A stretch of DNA of 64,000 bases from positions 434,001 to 498,000 of the forward strand of contig JAWKKV010000002.1 in assembly GCA_041393015.1 (NCBI GenBank), read 5' to 3'. This stretch comes from JAGQYH01 sp041393015. GTDB lineage: Bacteria > Bacteroidota > Bacteroidia > Chitinophagales > JADIYW01. Below, piece by piece: positions 1 to 9,238 of the stretch (its first letter is position 1; each line of letters begins with the position of its first letter). The notes under the pieces are model-generated. The model saw only the letters and a program-made list of their open reading frames with translations. It searched no databases and was not told the DNA's origin. The position numbers and the translations under genes are program-made.

Positions 1-412
1 TTCCTACTAAAAAGGTTTCCGATGTAATTAGTAAGGTATTTTTCCAATCGGCTCTTATTGATGGGTCGGCTAGCAGTAACATAGGAGCACTCATGGAGGT
101 GTATAAAAGAATATCGCTTGCCTTTTGCGCCTTATAAGAATAATTGTTGATGGCAGATTCATCAAATTCATTTACTTCCTTGTTTTGAAGTGACAGCACA
201 TAGTCATAATTTAAAAGAGCATGATCTGCCGTAAATAACTGACTAAGTGTAAGACCTAAACCTATTGATGCAATAGGCACATCCGTCTTCCAGTTAATAG
301 CATAAGGCTTTTCGTACGTTTTTAATATGTTGTTCAAGTGACTTTGTGCACTTGTAAATTGGGTTGAACCAATAAACACATGAAGTAGAATAAAATATTT
401 AATAGCATTCAA
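1..412 (-). CDS. PAP2-type phosphatase family protein, 5' part only
   Basis: An open frame runs from a TTG codon at 410-412 off the left edge of the window (about 137 codons). The TTG start gives a good signal peptide: a short N-terminus, then a hydrophobic stretch ending near residue 23 in TSAQ. The mature part reads DVPIASIGLGLTLSQLF, then AINNYSYKAQKASDILLYTSMSAPMLLLAD, which resembles the N-terminal part of exported PAP2-superfamily (phosphatidic acid phosphatase-like) proteins of Bacteroidota. The catalytic histidine motifs would lie outside the window, so the assignment rests on general resemblance. No ATG in this frame fits as well as the TTG. Confidence 0.55.
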   Translation of the reverse strand, partial: MNAIKYFILLHVFIGSTQFTSAQSHLNNILKTYEKPYAINWKTDVPIASIGLGLTLSQLFTADHALLNYDYVLSLQNKEVNEFDESAINNYSYKAQKASDILLYTSMSAPMLLLADPSIRADWKNTLLITSETFLVG

Positions 413-619
413 AGTAACAGATTGAGATTTAAAAGTCACATAATTAAAGCACCAGTTTATAACGTTTTATTCCCTATTTATTGCTTAGCTAATCTAGTAA
501 ATGTAAAAAAGCAGCTAAAAAGAATTAAGGTAGAACTATTTATCATGACCATGTTAGAGTATTCTAATATTGCTTTAAGTTTAAGGATTAACAAAAATGG
601 AGTAAGAAATAAAAATGTA

Positions 620-650
620 TTTGATTATTTCAAATAGTGGTCTATATTTG
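620..650 (+). promoter_or_regulatory. Bacteroidota-type promoter of tRNA-Val
   Basis: TTTG at 620-623 and TATATTTG at 643-650 are separated by exactly 19 bases. This matches the Bacteroidota primary sigma consensus (TTTG, about 19 bases, TAnnTTTG). Transcription would begin near 657, about ten bases before the mature tRNA at 668. Confidence 0.8.
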
Positions 651-667
651 CATCCGCTAACAGAGTA

Positions 668-742
668 GGGCGATTAGCTCAGTTGGTTCAGAGCACTTGG
701 TTTACACCCAAGGGGTCATAGGTTCGAATCCTATATTGCCCA
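668..742 (+). tRNA. tRNA-Val (anticodon UAC)
   Basis: A full cloverleaf can be folded by eye. The acceptor arm is GGGCGAT/ATTGCCC with one G-T pair, the D stem GCTC/GAGC, the anticodon stem CTTGG/CCAAG with loop TTTACAC, and the T arm ATAGG-TTCGAAT-CCTAT. The anticodon TAC reads GUA (and other GUN) valine codons. The discriminator is A742 and CCA is not encoded. A consensus promoter lies just upstream and a hairpin terminator just downstream, so this is a single-gene transcription unit. Confidence 0.95.
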
Positions 743-750
743 CAACAAAA

Positions 751-781
751 GAAAGTCTTTCCGAAAGGAAGGACTTTTTTT
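751..781 (+). terminator. rho-independent terminator of tRNA-Val
   Basis: The hairpin AGTCTTTCC-GAAA-GGAAGGACT (one G-T pair) is followed by a run of T residues. It starts about ten bases after the tRNA. The rest of the gap up to 1033 shows no gene or clear structure. Confidence 0.85.
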
Positions 782-1032
782 GTTTTATAACTTTCGCGAT
801 AACAATGGTGAATAGATAATTCTATATCGACGGCCACCAAAATGGAAATTGAAATAAAGCAATTCTAAGTCCTGCATATTTAGAGTACAGACTTTCTTAA
901 AACTTTCCTTCGTTGTTCAACCACTTATGAAGTACATAATACCACTTATGGAATAAGCTATAGCATAGCTGACAAAACGTTTAGAATTGTTCTATCATTA
1001 ATTAGAATAAATCAAAAACAATAACAATAACA

Positions 1033-1416
1033 ATGGAAAAATTAATTTCAGTAAAACCAGAGTATGCATCACTAGATAAGCTCTATGAATTTTTAAAAAA
1101 GGAATCATCGTTTGAATGTTCTCAAGAATATGACACATGGGAACATAGAGTTGATACAAACGGGCAGTTATCAAAATGCATTATTGTAAAAAAGAGCTCC
1201 ATGCATGCTGTAAAATTATACTTTGCTAACGAAAATACTATTAAAGTAAGCTATGTTATTCCTAACAAGATTATGCATACTTATTTTGGAAAAAGTGTAA
1301 AAGCCAGACAAAACATACTAGAAATTATTGTTGGAAAAATCAAGGATTTACTTTTGGCTTCTTCACAGCAAAATGCTTTTAATGAATTGGAAAGAGTAGT
1401 TCAGAAAGCAGCTTAG
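1033..1416 (+). CDS. hypothetical protein, 127 aa
   Basis: I do not recognise this protein. It has no signal peptide or membrane segment and is probably a small cytosolic alpha/beta protein. It contains a beta-rich middle (residues 30-80), a mixed-charge helical C-terminus, and one Cys near residue 28. The ATG follows an A-rich leader (ATAACAATAACA), typical of Bacteroidota starts. The next gene begins 74 bases downstream on the same strand. Confidence 0.6.
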   Translation: MEKLISVKPEYASLDKLYEFLKKESSFECSQEYDTWEHRVDTNGQLSKCIIVKKSSMHAVKLYFANENTIKVSYVIPNKIMHTYFGKSVKARQNILEIIVGKIKDLLLASSQQNAFNELERVVQKAA

Positions 1417-1489
1417 TATCCATCCAATTTTAACCCATTTAAAATTCACTTCAAATAATTTATTTTTTTGAAAATGAATTGTAAAACAA

Positions 1490-2707
1490 ATGCATTACCC
1501 AATGAATAAAAATTTTATTTACTTCCCGCCTATAAATAAGAAACAGGCATCTACACGTCAGGATGAAAAATGGGACGAAGCTGTGGCTTTTTTCTCTTCT
1601 AAAGCGTACGACAAAGTTTTACCTACAATACTGGATTATGTAAGTAGCCATTTGCAAAGTAAAAAAGATGGAGATACTTATAAAATAGCGCACGGTTCTG
1701 TGATCATTAGCATTACGCAAACACACAATGAATTGCTTGTAAAATGTCCGTTTTTAAATATTGAAAATGCGAAGAAAGTGCCGTTAATGCGCAGGTTGGC
1801 AGAAATTCGAATGTACCCACTTAATCTAACCAATGTGGCATTAGAAGGCGATCTAGTTTATTTCTCCTTTTCTTGTCCGCTTAATTTATGTGAGCCGTAT
1901 AAAATCTATTCTGTATTGAGGGAGATTTGCTATTATGCTGATAGCTACGATGATGAGTTCATTGAAAAGTTTGATGCAGAACATCTTCAAGAACCAAAAA
2001 TAACTCCTTTTGCAGATGAGTTGAAACAAGAAGCTTATACCAATGCTCAAAAAATAATTGAAGAAGGTTTGCAAAAACTGAATCATTATACCGAAAAAAG
2101 ACACGCCAATAATGCTTGGTACACTTTAAACATTACACTGAAAAAACTAGAGTTTTATGCTGAGCCTCAAGGCTATTTAAGAACAATCATAGAAAAGGCA
2201 GTAGACGGACTTTTTGATAGAAATATTCCTTTTGAAGCTAGGTTATTGAATGGGAAAGCGAGTTTGGAAAAATTACAAAGCTACTCTGAAGATAAATTCT
2301 GCGATGATCTCTATCATATTGAAACTTTTATACCGTATAAATACAGCGGTAAAAAAGAAAATATTAGAGAAAATTGGGAAGATAGCTATACCGATGCGCA
2401 GGAAATGATTGCCAATGCTCGATTTGAAGATGCCTCCATTGTATTGCTGTCGAGCTTTTATAGTTTATTCTATTATAATTTGATTGATGAAGAAATTAGC
2501 CAACCCATTTCAGATGCGATGGCTCAAGCCAGTGGTTTAAATTGGAATCAAGCGGCACCCATTTTGTTAAAAGGAATGGAAGCTATTATGGAAGACAAAG
2601 TATTTGAAAACGATTTTGGCATGGATCTATCCAAAATAATGGGAGAGCAAATGCAACAATCAATGGCTATTATGCAACAAATGATGGCTAACATTAAAAC
2701 TAACTAA
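1490..2707 (+). CDS. YbjN-like/helical protein, partner of adjacent protease
   Basis: The protein is 405 aa, cytosolic, with no signal peptide or membrane segment. The N-terminal part (about residues 15-165) has the look of a YbjN/type III chaperone-like fold: beta strands with LLVKCPFLNI and DLVYFSFSCPLNL, followed by a long helix. The middle and C-terminal parts are helical and end in a Met/Gln-rich tail (MGEQMQQSMAIMQQMM). Start may be this ATG or the ATG four codons later. The stop is only 3 bases before the protease gene at 2711, so the two are almost certainly cotranscribed. Both proteins carry a similar D/E-F-NDFG motif near the C-terminus. The fold assignment is inferred from pattern, not proven. 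Confidence 0.6.
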   Translation: MHYPMNKNFIYFPPINKKQASTRQDEKWDEAVAFFSSKAYDKVLPTILDYVSSHLQSKKDGDTYKIAHGSVIISITQTHNELLVKCPFLNIENAKKVPLMRRLAEIRMYPLNLTNVALEGDLVYFSFSCPLNLCEPYKIYSVLREICYYADSYDDEFIEKFDAEHLQEPKITPFADELKQEAYTNAQKIIEEGLQKLNHYTEKRHANNAWYTLNITLKKLEFYAEPQGYLRTIIEKAVDGLFDRNIPFEARLLNGKASLEKLQSYSEDKFCDDLYHIETFIPYKYSGKKENIRENWEDSYTDAQEMIANARFEDASIVLLSSFYSLFYYNLIDEEISQPISDAMAQASGLNWNQAAPILLKGMEAIMEDKVFENDFGMDLSKIMGEQMQQSMAIMQQMMANIKTN

Positions 2708-2710
2708 GCG

Positions 2711-3784
2711 ATGATAATCATAAAAAATATAGAAAATTCAGTTTATAGAATCAATACCTCTAATGGCTCCGGAACAGGTTTTTACAGCCTCCAAGATGAT
2801 GTAATTGTCACCAACTATCATGTTGTAGCCGGTAGTTTAGAAGTAAGTATTGAAGATCAAGAAAAAAACAGATATCTAGCCAAAGTAATTTATGTAAATC
2901 AAGGAAAGGATATTGCATTCTTGAAATCAGATGACTTGCCAAAACCAACTGAAACCATCGTTACCAAACACATTAACGAAACGGCTTCTAGAGATAAAGT
3001 TTTGGTGTTAGGTTATCCGTTTGGTATGCCATTTACAGTAACAGAAGGCATTGTGTCTAATCCAAAACAAATTATAGACGGCAGAAATTTTATACAAACT
3101 GATGCCGCTATTAATCCAGGAAATAGTGGTGGCCCTGTAATAAATGAAAAAGGCGAGTTGATTGGGATTGTTACTTCTAAATTTTCAGATGCAGATAATA
3201 TGGGTTTTGCTATTCCAATGGAAACATTGGGAGAAGAACTTGAAATAGTCAACGAGTTATCTGGCGAATACACTATTGGATGCCATAGCTGCAATGGTTT
3301 AATTGAAGAAAAAACGGATTATTGTCCGAATTGCGGAAAGGATATTGATGAGAAAATATTTGAGGCAAATCCATTATCTGATTTTACCATCAAAGTAGAA
3401 GAAGCCATTACTAAATTAAATTTGAATCCGGTATTGGCTCGCTCAGGTCGAGATCGGTGGTATTTTCATCAAGGTAGTGCAGAAATAAGAATGTTTGTTT
3501 ATGATAATAACTACCTTTTTGCCACTTCACCTTTAAACGATTTACCTCGTAAAAACTTGGCTGAATTATACCACTATATTTTAACTACCGATACCGGACA
3601 ACATCGGCTATCCATTTCTGACAATCAAATCTTTTTATCTTATCGAATCCATATAAGTGATTTGTATTCTGATAATAAAGATGAAATACTAGATGGGATT
3701 GCTCAATTGGCCATAAAAGCAGATGATTTTGATGATATGTTTGTCAATGATTTTGGCGCTAAAATGACGCACTACAGTAAATAG
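2711..3784 (+). CDS. trypsin-like serine protease with zinc ribbon and YbjN-like tail
   Basis: The 357-aa protein has three parts. Residues 1-185 form an HtrA/DegP-type S1C protease domain with the triad H37 (TNYHVVAG), D67 (GKDIAFL) and S139 (NPGNSGGPV). Residues 189-212 form a zinc ribbon with C191, C194, C205 and C208. Residues 218-357 form a YbjN-like alpha/beta domain ending FVNDFGAKM. There is no signal peptide and no PDZ domain, so it should act in the cytosol, unlike classical periplasmic DegP proteases. It lies 3 bases downstream of a gene whose product also looks YbjN-like, suggesting a protease-adaptor pair. The catalytic assignment is firm; the biological substrate is unknown. Confidence 0.85.
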   Translation: MIIIKNIENSVYRINTSNGSGTGFYSLQDDVIVTNYHVVAGSLEVSIEDQEKNRYLAKVIYVNQGKDIAFLKSDDLPKPTETIVTKHINETASRDKVLVLGYPFGMPFTVTEGIVSNPKQIIDGRNFIQTDAAINPGNSGGPVINEKGELIGIVTSKFSDADNMGFAIPMETLGEELEIVNELSGEYTIGCHSCNGLIEEKTDYCPNCGKDIDEKIFEANPLSDFTIKVEEAITKLNLNPVLARSGRDRWYFHQGSAEIRMFVYDNNYLFATSPLNDLPRKNLAELYHYILTTDTGQHRLSISDNQIFLSYRIHISDLYSDNKDEILDGIAQLAIKADDFDDMFVNDFGAKMTHYSK

Positions 3785-3831
3785 AATAATTTTTGTATAA
3801 ATTGAAACGCTAATTCTAGAAATAAAATTTA

Positions 3832-4476
3832 ATGAGAAAACTATTAATAATGTTATTGTCAGTTATTACGCTCTTTGTAACGCCAATGTGTACGAGTTCA
3901 AAAAAAGCGAATAATACTATTGAACAAGCGGAGAAACCGATTTCTCCCAAAGACAAGTCTATACAGCAAGTTGAAGTTTTTATTGAACAGCACGGTAAAA
4001 TAATAAAGCCTTCAAAAGGAAGGGTAGTGCTCGATAAAACTTCATTTAATCTCATCTTTGAATTTCCTCAGCCCATGGCGGTTGTTGTGAATACTGCTTT
4101 CGATGACTTGTTGTTGGAACAAGCAGCGGAAGGTCAATTTATAGTGGAGCGCGAACAATTTAGTTTGGAGAATATGATTGCAGTAGAACTTTTCAATCCT
4201 GACCGTCTCATTTTTGTTTCAGGAGAAGCTTCTAGTCCAATGTTTTATGAAGGGGAGGAAGAACATAACTTCAATAAAGTTGAAATCAAAAATGGGAAGT
4301 ATAGATGTACCAGAACGGTAGAAACTATCTTTGACGTAGATGCAGGCATTAGAATGGGAATTGAAAATATTAATACACCCATTTACCTTGTTTTTGCACC
4401 TACAACCGATGGCATAAAAATGACAAGTAACATAGCAATAAAAAGCAACTATTTAACCATAGAATGGAAAGAGTAA
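3832..4476 (+). CDS. exported hypothetical protein, possibly a lipoprotein
   Basis: The 214-aa protein starts with a signal sequence (MRKLLIMLLSVITLFVTPMC). A cysteine at residue 20 follows the hydrophobic core, but TPM-C is a poor lipobox, so lipidation is uncertain. The mature part is predicted beta-rich. I recognise no family. It is 47 bases behind the protease gene and 18 bases before the SH3-domain gene, on the same strand, so it probably belongs to the same transcription unit. Confidence 0.65.
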   Translation: MRKLLIMLLSVITLFVTPMCTSSKKANNTIEQAEKPISPKDKSIQQVEVFIEQHGKIIKPSKGRVVLDKTSFNLIFEFPQPMAVVVNTAFDDLLLEQAAEGQFIVEREQFSLENMIAVELFNPDRLIFVSGEASSPMFYEGEEEHNFNKVEIKNGKYRCTRTVETIFDVDAGIRMGIENINTPIYLVFAPTTDGIKMTSNIAIKSNYLTIEWKE

Positions 4477-4494
4477 AAGGACTATTATAGCTCT

Positions 4495-5634
4495 ATGAAA
4501 ATGAGATTCGGATTATTCATCATACTAATTGTAATGGGCATAACTGCTTTTGCCCAAGATTCAACGCTTATCAATTCGGTCATCAATCAATTGAATTTAG
4601 ATCAATCACAAATTTACTACGAGTTTGTTTCTTCAAAAACCAACCCAAGCAATGCCAATGAAACAGTTGTTGTTATTCCTGAAATTATAATTCAAGAGGA
4701 TGATTATTTAGAACTCAATTGCTATATACTTGTAGTAAGCGTTGAAACCGGAGAAATCACTCATAAATACATAGATCGTGGTTGGACTTCCGATGCTGTA
4801 ATGTTATCTAAAATAGAAATAGACAATAGCATATATGAGGTTTCAGACAATGATCATGCATTTGGAATAAAAGGTCAATATTACACACAGTCTCAACCGA
4901 ATCCATATAGTTATACAGATGTTTCGTTGTTTGTACAATCAGGTAATTCCCTAAAAAAGGTTTTAAACAGTTATGATGTAAAAAATTACAGTGCTGAGTG
5001 GGATACCCATTGTGTGGGAACCTCTACGGAATACAATAATACACTCCATATAACGCCTAATCAATCGAATAGTTATTACGATATTTTTGTAGATAAAAGA
5101 ATTACTGAAAGAAGAAGTTATTGGACAGAATATGGAGATTGTGATGATGAAGATGAAGTATTAACAATTAATACAATGTTGAAGTTTAATGGAGCAAACT
5201 ATGTTGAATGTGATACATTTTCAACATTGGAGGTCTATGTCACCTACTTTGGTGAAAATGGTGCGGATATAAAAGAGGAACCAAAAGGCAAAACAATTCT
5301 AAATCTTGATGATGATGAATTTATTTTAACCGTTACAGAGGCTCAATATGGATGGTTTAAGGTGATAAATATAATGGGAGTTGAAGGTAATAAAGTTGAT
5401 ATTCCTAATGCTTATGGATGGATACATTCTTCTCTCATTGGTGTTTCAACAAGCAAAGAGACAGAAATCCTAGGTGATCCTGATAAGGGAAATATAGTTG
5501 GTGTGATACCAAAGGAAACAAGTATTAAGATTGTAGATAAGTACTTGTATTGGGTAGAAGTAGAATATAATGGTATTAGTGGATGGGTAAAATCAAGTAT
5601 GCTGTGCGGCAATCCGGTGACAACTTGTCCATAA
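4495..5634 (+). CDS. exported protein with C-terminal bacterial SH3 domains
   Basis: The 379-aa protein has a signal peptide (hydrophobic core to residue 18, cleavage after AFA). The N-terminal half is a beta-rich unknown domain. The C-terminal part, from about residue 250, looks like two SH3b repeats: one ends in YGWIHSSLIG and the other in ISGWVKSSMLCG, and both have the typical G-W-[IV]-x-S-S finish. SH3b domains often bind cell wall or protein ligands outside the cytoplasm. Start could be either of the first two Met codons (residues 1 and 3). Its stop lies 10 bases from the convergent queA stop. Confidence 0.7.
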   Translation: MKMRFGLFIILIVMGITAFAQDSTLINSVINQLNLDQSQIYYEFVSSKTNPSNANETVVVIPEIIIQEDDYLELNCYILVVSVETGEITHKYIDRGWTSDAVMLSKIEIDNSIYEVSDNDHAFGIKGQYYTQSQPNPYSYTDVSLFVQSGNSLKKVLNSYDVKNYSAEWDTHCVGTSTEYNNTLHITPNQSNSYYDIFVDKRITERRSYWTEYGDCDDEDEVLTINTMLKFNGANYVECDTFSTLEVYVTYFGENGADIKEEPKGKTILNLDDDEFILTVTEAQYGWFKVINIMGVEGNKVDIPNAYGWIHSSLIGVSTSKETEILGDPDKGNIVGVIPKETSIKIVDKYLYWVEVEYNGISGWVKSSMLCGNPVTTCP

Positions 5635-5644
5635 AAAACAAGAC

Positions 5645-6700
5645 TTATATAATCGCCATAGAATCTCCAAAAGAATAAAACTTATAATCATTTTCAATGG
5701 CTTGTTTGTATGTTTCAACTAATATTTGACGTCCTCTATCTGGATCTTCATGAACTTGACCAATAAATGCAGCAATCATAGCCATTAAAGTAGTTTTGGG
5801 AAGATGAAAATTGGTAATGAGTTTATCTACAATTGAAAATTTAAACCCCGGATATATAAACAATTCAACCTCTCCATCGTATGGTGATAATTTACCGCAT
5901 TTTGAAGCTACACCCTCCAAAGATCTTACTGTAGTGGTACCAACGGCATAAATGTTTCTCCCTAAACGTTTCCCATTATTGATGGTCTGAATGGTTGCTT
6001 CATCAATATGAACCTTCTCACTATGCATTTTATGATTTTCAATCACCTCAACCTTAATTGGTGTAAAGGTTCCGATACCTACATGAAGCGTTACAGCTGT
6101 AAAAACCACTCCATTATCTTTTAATTTAGCATCAAGCGCTTGATCAAAATGTAGTCCGGCAGTTGGCGCTGCAATACTGCCATCTACAGATGCATAGACA
6201 GTCTGGTATCGATCATCCAAATTGTTTTTATTTTCAATGTAAGGCGGTAATGGCAGATTCCCTATGTTTTCTAATTGAGTGGAAATAGACATGTTAAATT
6301 CTACAATACAATGTCCATTAAGTCCTTTATCAATCATAGTGCACTTAATTTCCACACCCAATTTATTATCAATATAAATTTGCGATCCTACTCTAATTTT
6401 TGCTCCGGTATAAAGACAGGTCCAACGTTCGGGTTGGTCGGACACTTTTTCCATTAAAAGAATTTCTACTTTGCCTCCCGTAATCTTTTTTCCATATAAT
6501 CTTGCATAGATAACTTTGCTGTTGTTTCGCACTAAAACATCACCTTTACCCATAATACTTGAGATATCGCTAAACTTAGCGTGTGTGATTTTACCGGTAG
6601 CCCTTTCAAGAATTAGTAATTTGCTATCAGGTCGATTTGCAGCAGGTGTTTGAGCAATTGATTCTTTTGGTAAATGATAGTCGTAAGCAGATAAATCCAT
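5645..6700 (-). CDS. queA: S-adenosylmethionine:tRNA ribosyltransferase-isomerase
   Basis: QueA transfers and isomerises the ribosyl group of SAM onto 7-aminomethyl-7-deazaguanine in tRNA, making epoxyqueuosine at the wobble position of His, Asp, Asn and Tyr tRNAs. The 351-aa length is normal. Characteristic blocks are the N-terminal YHLPKESIAQTPAANRPDSKLL, the central SIAAPTAGLHFD, HVGIGTF, and the C-terminal ITNFHLPKTTLMAMIAAF. The gene is on its own between a convergent neighbour and the next minus-strand gene 81 bases upstream. Confidence 0.95.
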   Translation of the reverse strand: MDLSAYDYHLPKESIAQTPAANRPDSKLLILERATGKITHAKFSDISSIMGKGDVLVRNNSKVIYARLYGKKITGGKVEILLMEKVSDQPERWTCLYTGAKIRVGSQIYIDNKLGVEIKCTMIDKGLNGHCIVEFNMSISTQLENIGNLPLPPYIENKNNLDDRYQTVYASVDGSIAAPTAGLHFDQALDAKLKDNGVVFTAVTLHVGIGTFTPIKVEVIENHKMHSEKVHIDEATIQTINNGKRLGRNIYAVGTTTVRSLEGVASKCGKLSPYDGEVELFIYPGFKFSIVDKLITNFHLPKTTLMAMIAAFIGQVHEDPDRGRQILVETYKQAIENDYKFYSFGDSMAII

Positions 6701-6781
6701 AAATAAACATTACTTATATATCTGGCAAATCTACTTACATTACTTATAAAAGCACTTCTAATTTAGGTTAAGCAATTATAC

Positions 6782-7642
6782 TTAATTTGATTCTTTTTTA
6801 TCCCACTGAAAGTAAAATCCGGCAGAAATAACTGGCGTTCTAGCGATTAAATGAGTGGTAAATCCACCTGCTAAAGAGGTCATAATGCCCATTCGGTCAT
6901 TGATATCATACATGAATTTAAAATTCCAAGCAATAAATTCTTGGTTATTTAAGAAAAGTCCTGTTTGTTGAAAGCTAGGATCATCGGATGGAATGGCATT
7001 GTTTAGTGATTGTCTAGCAGATAAAAACAAAGCCATTGTTAAAGGCTTTTTGAAGGTGTAGCCAACTTCTGCATTTACTCGCCACTCGTGACTCCATTCA
7101 TTTCTTGCCACAAAATAGCCTTCTACAAAATAATATACTCGCTTATCAAAACCTTGTCCTAAGTGAATCCCAGGAACAAAACCCCAGGTAGGTGCGCCAG
7201 TTCGTAATCCTAAAGCCTCTTTTTCTCCAATGTTTGGAAATTCTGTGGTATAAGAAAGACTAAAAAGAAATTTTTCTTTGGTAATGCCATATTTAAATCC
7301 AACAGAACTATTGCCAATACCAAACAATTTTCCACTTGGAATAGATAATCCGAAATCATCTGTTGGATATAACTTACTAGATGTTCCAACATATTTCAAC
7401 TCTAAATTAGCGATTAGAGTAAGTGAATTAGTGATTCCAAACTCCAAATAATTTTGTTGACTTATGTCGCTAACTCTTCTAGGTAAAGTAAGTCCACTAC
7501 CTGTTGAAGATGACATTGATTTATAAATGACGGTGCTTAAGCTACTAATGATTATGCCATCATTCTTTTCTTTTACCCAAGGGCCACCAGCAAATGAGTT
7601 AAGGGAAAATAATAGTAAAGCGACAGCTAGAAAATTTTTCAT
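6782..7642 (-). CDS. exported beta-rich protein, possible outer-membrane barrel
   Basis: The open frame extends upstream to 7669, but the ATG at 7640-7642 gives a clean signal peptide (MKNFLAVALLLFSLNSFAGG), so I place the start there, giving 286 aa. The mature protein has many alternating aromatic/hydrophobic strands (for example FLFSLSYTTEFPN, KRVYYFVEGYFVA, SAGFYFQWDK), with the last strand ending in aromatic residues as in outer-membrane barrels. I recognise no specific family. It is separated from queA by 81 bases. Confidence 0.65.
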   Translation of the reverse strand: MKNFLAVALLLFSLNSFAGGPWVKEKNDGIIISSLSTVIYKSMSSSTGSGLTLPRRVSDISQQNYLEFGITNSLTLIANLELKYVGTSSKLYPTDDFGLSIPSGKLFGIGNSSVGFKYGITKEKFLFSLSYTTEFPNIGEKEALGLRTGAPTWGFVPGIHLGQGFDKRVYYFVEGYFVARNEWSHEWRVNAEVGYTFKKPLTMALFLSARQSLNNAIPSDDPSFQQTGLFLNNQEFIAWNFKFMYDINDRMGIMTSLAGGFTTHLIARTPVISAGFYFQWDKKESN

Positions 7643-7840
7643 AAAAGTATTTAAGCATAAAGTTAGCAATCAAATCAACAAAGAATGTGATACATATCAC
7701 TAAAGTAATTGATTTTCAACTCAAGTGTTGAAATTGGTATAAGTTTAGGTAGCAAGAAAGATAAATCTTTAATACATTAGCCTTTAACAATTATACTTGA
7801 AGGATTTAGTAATCCTATCAAATTATACAAAATAGAATTG

Positions 7841-9001
7841 ATGAAAAAAATAATGATTTTAGGGTCAGGAGAATTAGGACGTGAACTTGTAATTTCTTTG
7901 AAAAGATTAGGACAATATGTAATTGCAGTAGATAATTATGATCATGCTCCGGCCATGCAAGTAGCAGACGAAAAGGAAGTGATTAATATGTTACATGGAA
8001 ATTCTTTAGATACAATTGTTGCCAAGCATCAGCCAGCAATCATTATTCCTGAAGTAGAAGCTATAAGAACGGAGCGTTTTTATGATTATGAAGCGCAAGG
8101 TATTCACGTAGTTCCAAGTGCAAAAGCTGCTAATTACACTATGAATAGGAGAGCTATTAGAGATTTAGCAGCTAATGAGCTAGGATTAAAAACACCGGAT
8201 TTTAGATATGCCAATAATCTTGAAAAATTGACCGAAATGGTTCATGAAATTGGGTTTCCATGTGTTACGAAACCTTTGATGTCGTCTTCCGGTAAAGGGC
8301 AAACCTTAGTAAAAGAAGAAGGAGATATTGAAAAAGCATGGCAAAATGCGATTACGGGATCTCGTGGCGATGGAATTGAATTGATTATTGAAGGTTTTGT
8401 AGAGTTTGATATGGAAGTGACATTGTTAACCGTCACAACTTTGGATGGCCAAGTGATGTTTTGTCCGCCAATTGGACACCGACAGGAGAGAGGCGATTAT
8501 ATGGAAAGTTGGCAGCCTGCTCAAATTAGTGATGCTCAATTAAAAGCCGCTCAAGAAATGGCGGCAAAAGTAACGAAAGAATTAGGTGGCGCTGGTATTT
8601 GGGGGGTAGAATTCTTTATGACGAAAGATGATATCTATTTTTCAGAGTTATCGCCTCGCCCACATGATACAGGCATGGTTACATTGGCCGGTACACAAAA
8701 CTTAAATGAATTTGAATTACATGCTCGGGCAATTTTAGGATTACCCATTCACTCAATTGTTCAAGTGAAAAAAGGAGCAAGTGCTGTAATTTTAGGATCT
8801 AGATCTGGAACACGACCGATTGCTACAGGCTTAGAAGATGCGCTTTCTACTCCTGGATCGGATGTTAGATTATTCGGTAAACCTTCTACTAGATTGTACA
8901 GAAGAATGGGAGTAGGGCTTTATAGCAGCAATGATGAGTCAGAACAAGTTATTCGTGAGAAAGCTGAGTTGATTGCTAGTAAAGTGGTGATATCGTCTTA
9001 G
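7841..9001 (+). CDS. purT: formate-dependent phosphoribosylglycinamide formyltransferase
   Basis: PurT is an ATP-grasp enzyme that makes formyl-GAR from GAR, formate and ATP in purine synthesis, a folate-independent alternative to PurN. The frame can be opened at a TTG (7838), but the next codon is ATG (7841) and is the better start, giving 386 aa, close to the E. coli length. Visible blocks include GSGELGRELVI (residues 8-18), TKPLMSSSGKG (phosphate-binding loop), GVEFF and the ATP-grasp metal site FSELSPRPHDTGMVT, then the C-terminal domain with SAVILG. Confidence 0.95.
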   Translation: MKKIMILGSGELGRELVISLKRLGQYVIAVDNYDHAPAMQVADEKEVINMLHGNSLDTIVAKHQPAIIIPEVEAIRTERFYDYEAQGIHVVPSAKAANYTMNRRAIRDLAANELGLKTPDFRYANNLEKLTEMVHEIGFPCVTKPLMSSSGKGQTLVKEEGDIEKAWQNAITGSRGDGIELIIEGFVEFDMEVTLLTVTTLDGQVMFCPPIGHRQERGDYMESWQPAQISDAQLKAAQEMAAKVTKELGGAGIWGVEFFMTKDDIYFSELSPRPHDTGMVTLAGTQNLNEFELHARAILGLPIHSIVQVKKGASAVILGSRSGTRPIATGLEDALSTPGSDVRLFGKPSTRLYRRMGVGLYSSNDESEQVIREKAELIASKVVISS

Positions 9002-9158
9002 TAAAATACAAATTCAAAATTCAAACGCAAATTCAAAGTCTTATAAACTAAAACCATTTAGGATTTGTAAAGCTATTTGGAGATTTACTCAATACAAAAA
9101 TTACGAAGTAATTTTACTTGCATTTGCGCTTGAATCTTGCATCTTGAGACTTTATAAG

Positions 9159-9233
9159 TAGGACTTATGGGATTCGAACCCATGACCTCTACCCTGTCAA
9201 GGTAGCGCTCTAAACCAACTGAGCTAAAGTCCT
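9159..9233 (-). tRNA. tRNA-Val (anticodon GAC)
   Basis: Read on the minus strand, the acceptor arm is AGGACTT/AAGTCCT and the D stem GCTC/GAGC. The anticodon stem is CTACC/GGTAG with loop TTGACAG, and the T arm is CATGGG-TTCGAAT-CCCATA. Anticodon GAC reads GUC and GUU, so this is valine (an aspartate tRNA would carry GTC). Discriminator A; CCA is not encoded. The gene begins only 5 bases after the tnaA stop on the same strand, so it is probably made by processing of the tnaA transcript. The 157 bases between purT and this gene hold degenerate AAATTCAA-type repeats but no gene. Confidence 0.93.
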
Positions 9234-9238
9234 AATAC

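Noticed and set aside
422..637. 71-codon open frame between the PAP2-type gene and tRNA-Val
   Set aside because: The composition is that of AT-rich noncoding DNA. It overlaps the promoter region of the tRNA and has no start context or recognisable domain.
9159..9233. Reading this tRNA as tRNA-Asp from the plus-strand GTC
   Set aside because: The gene is on the minus strand. The anticodon in the loop TTGACAG is GAC, so it is valine.
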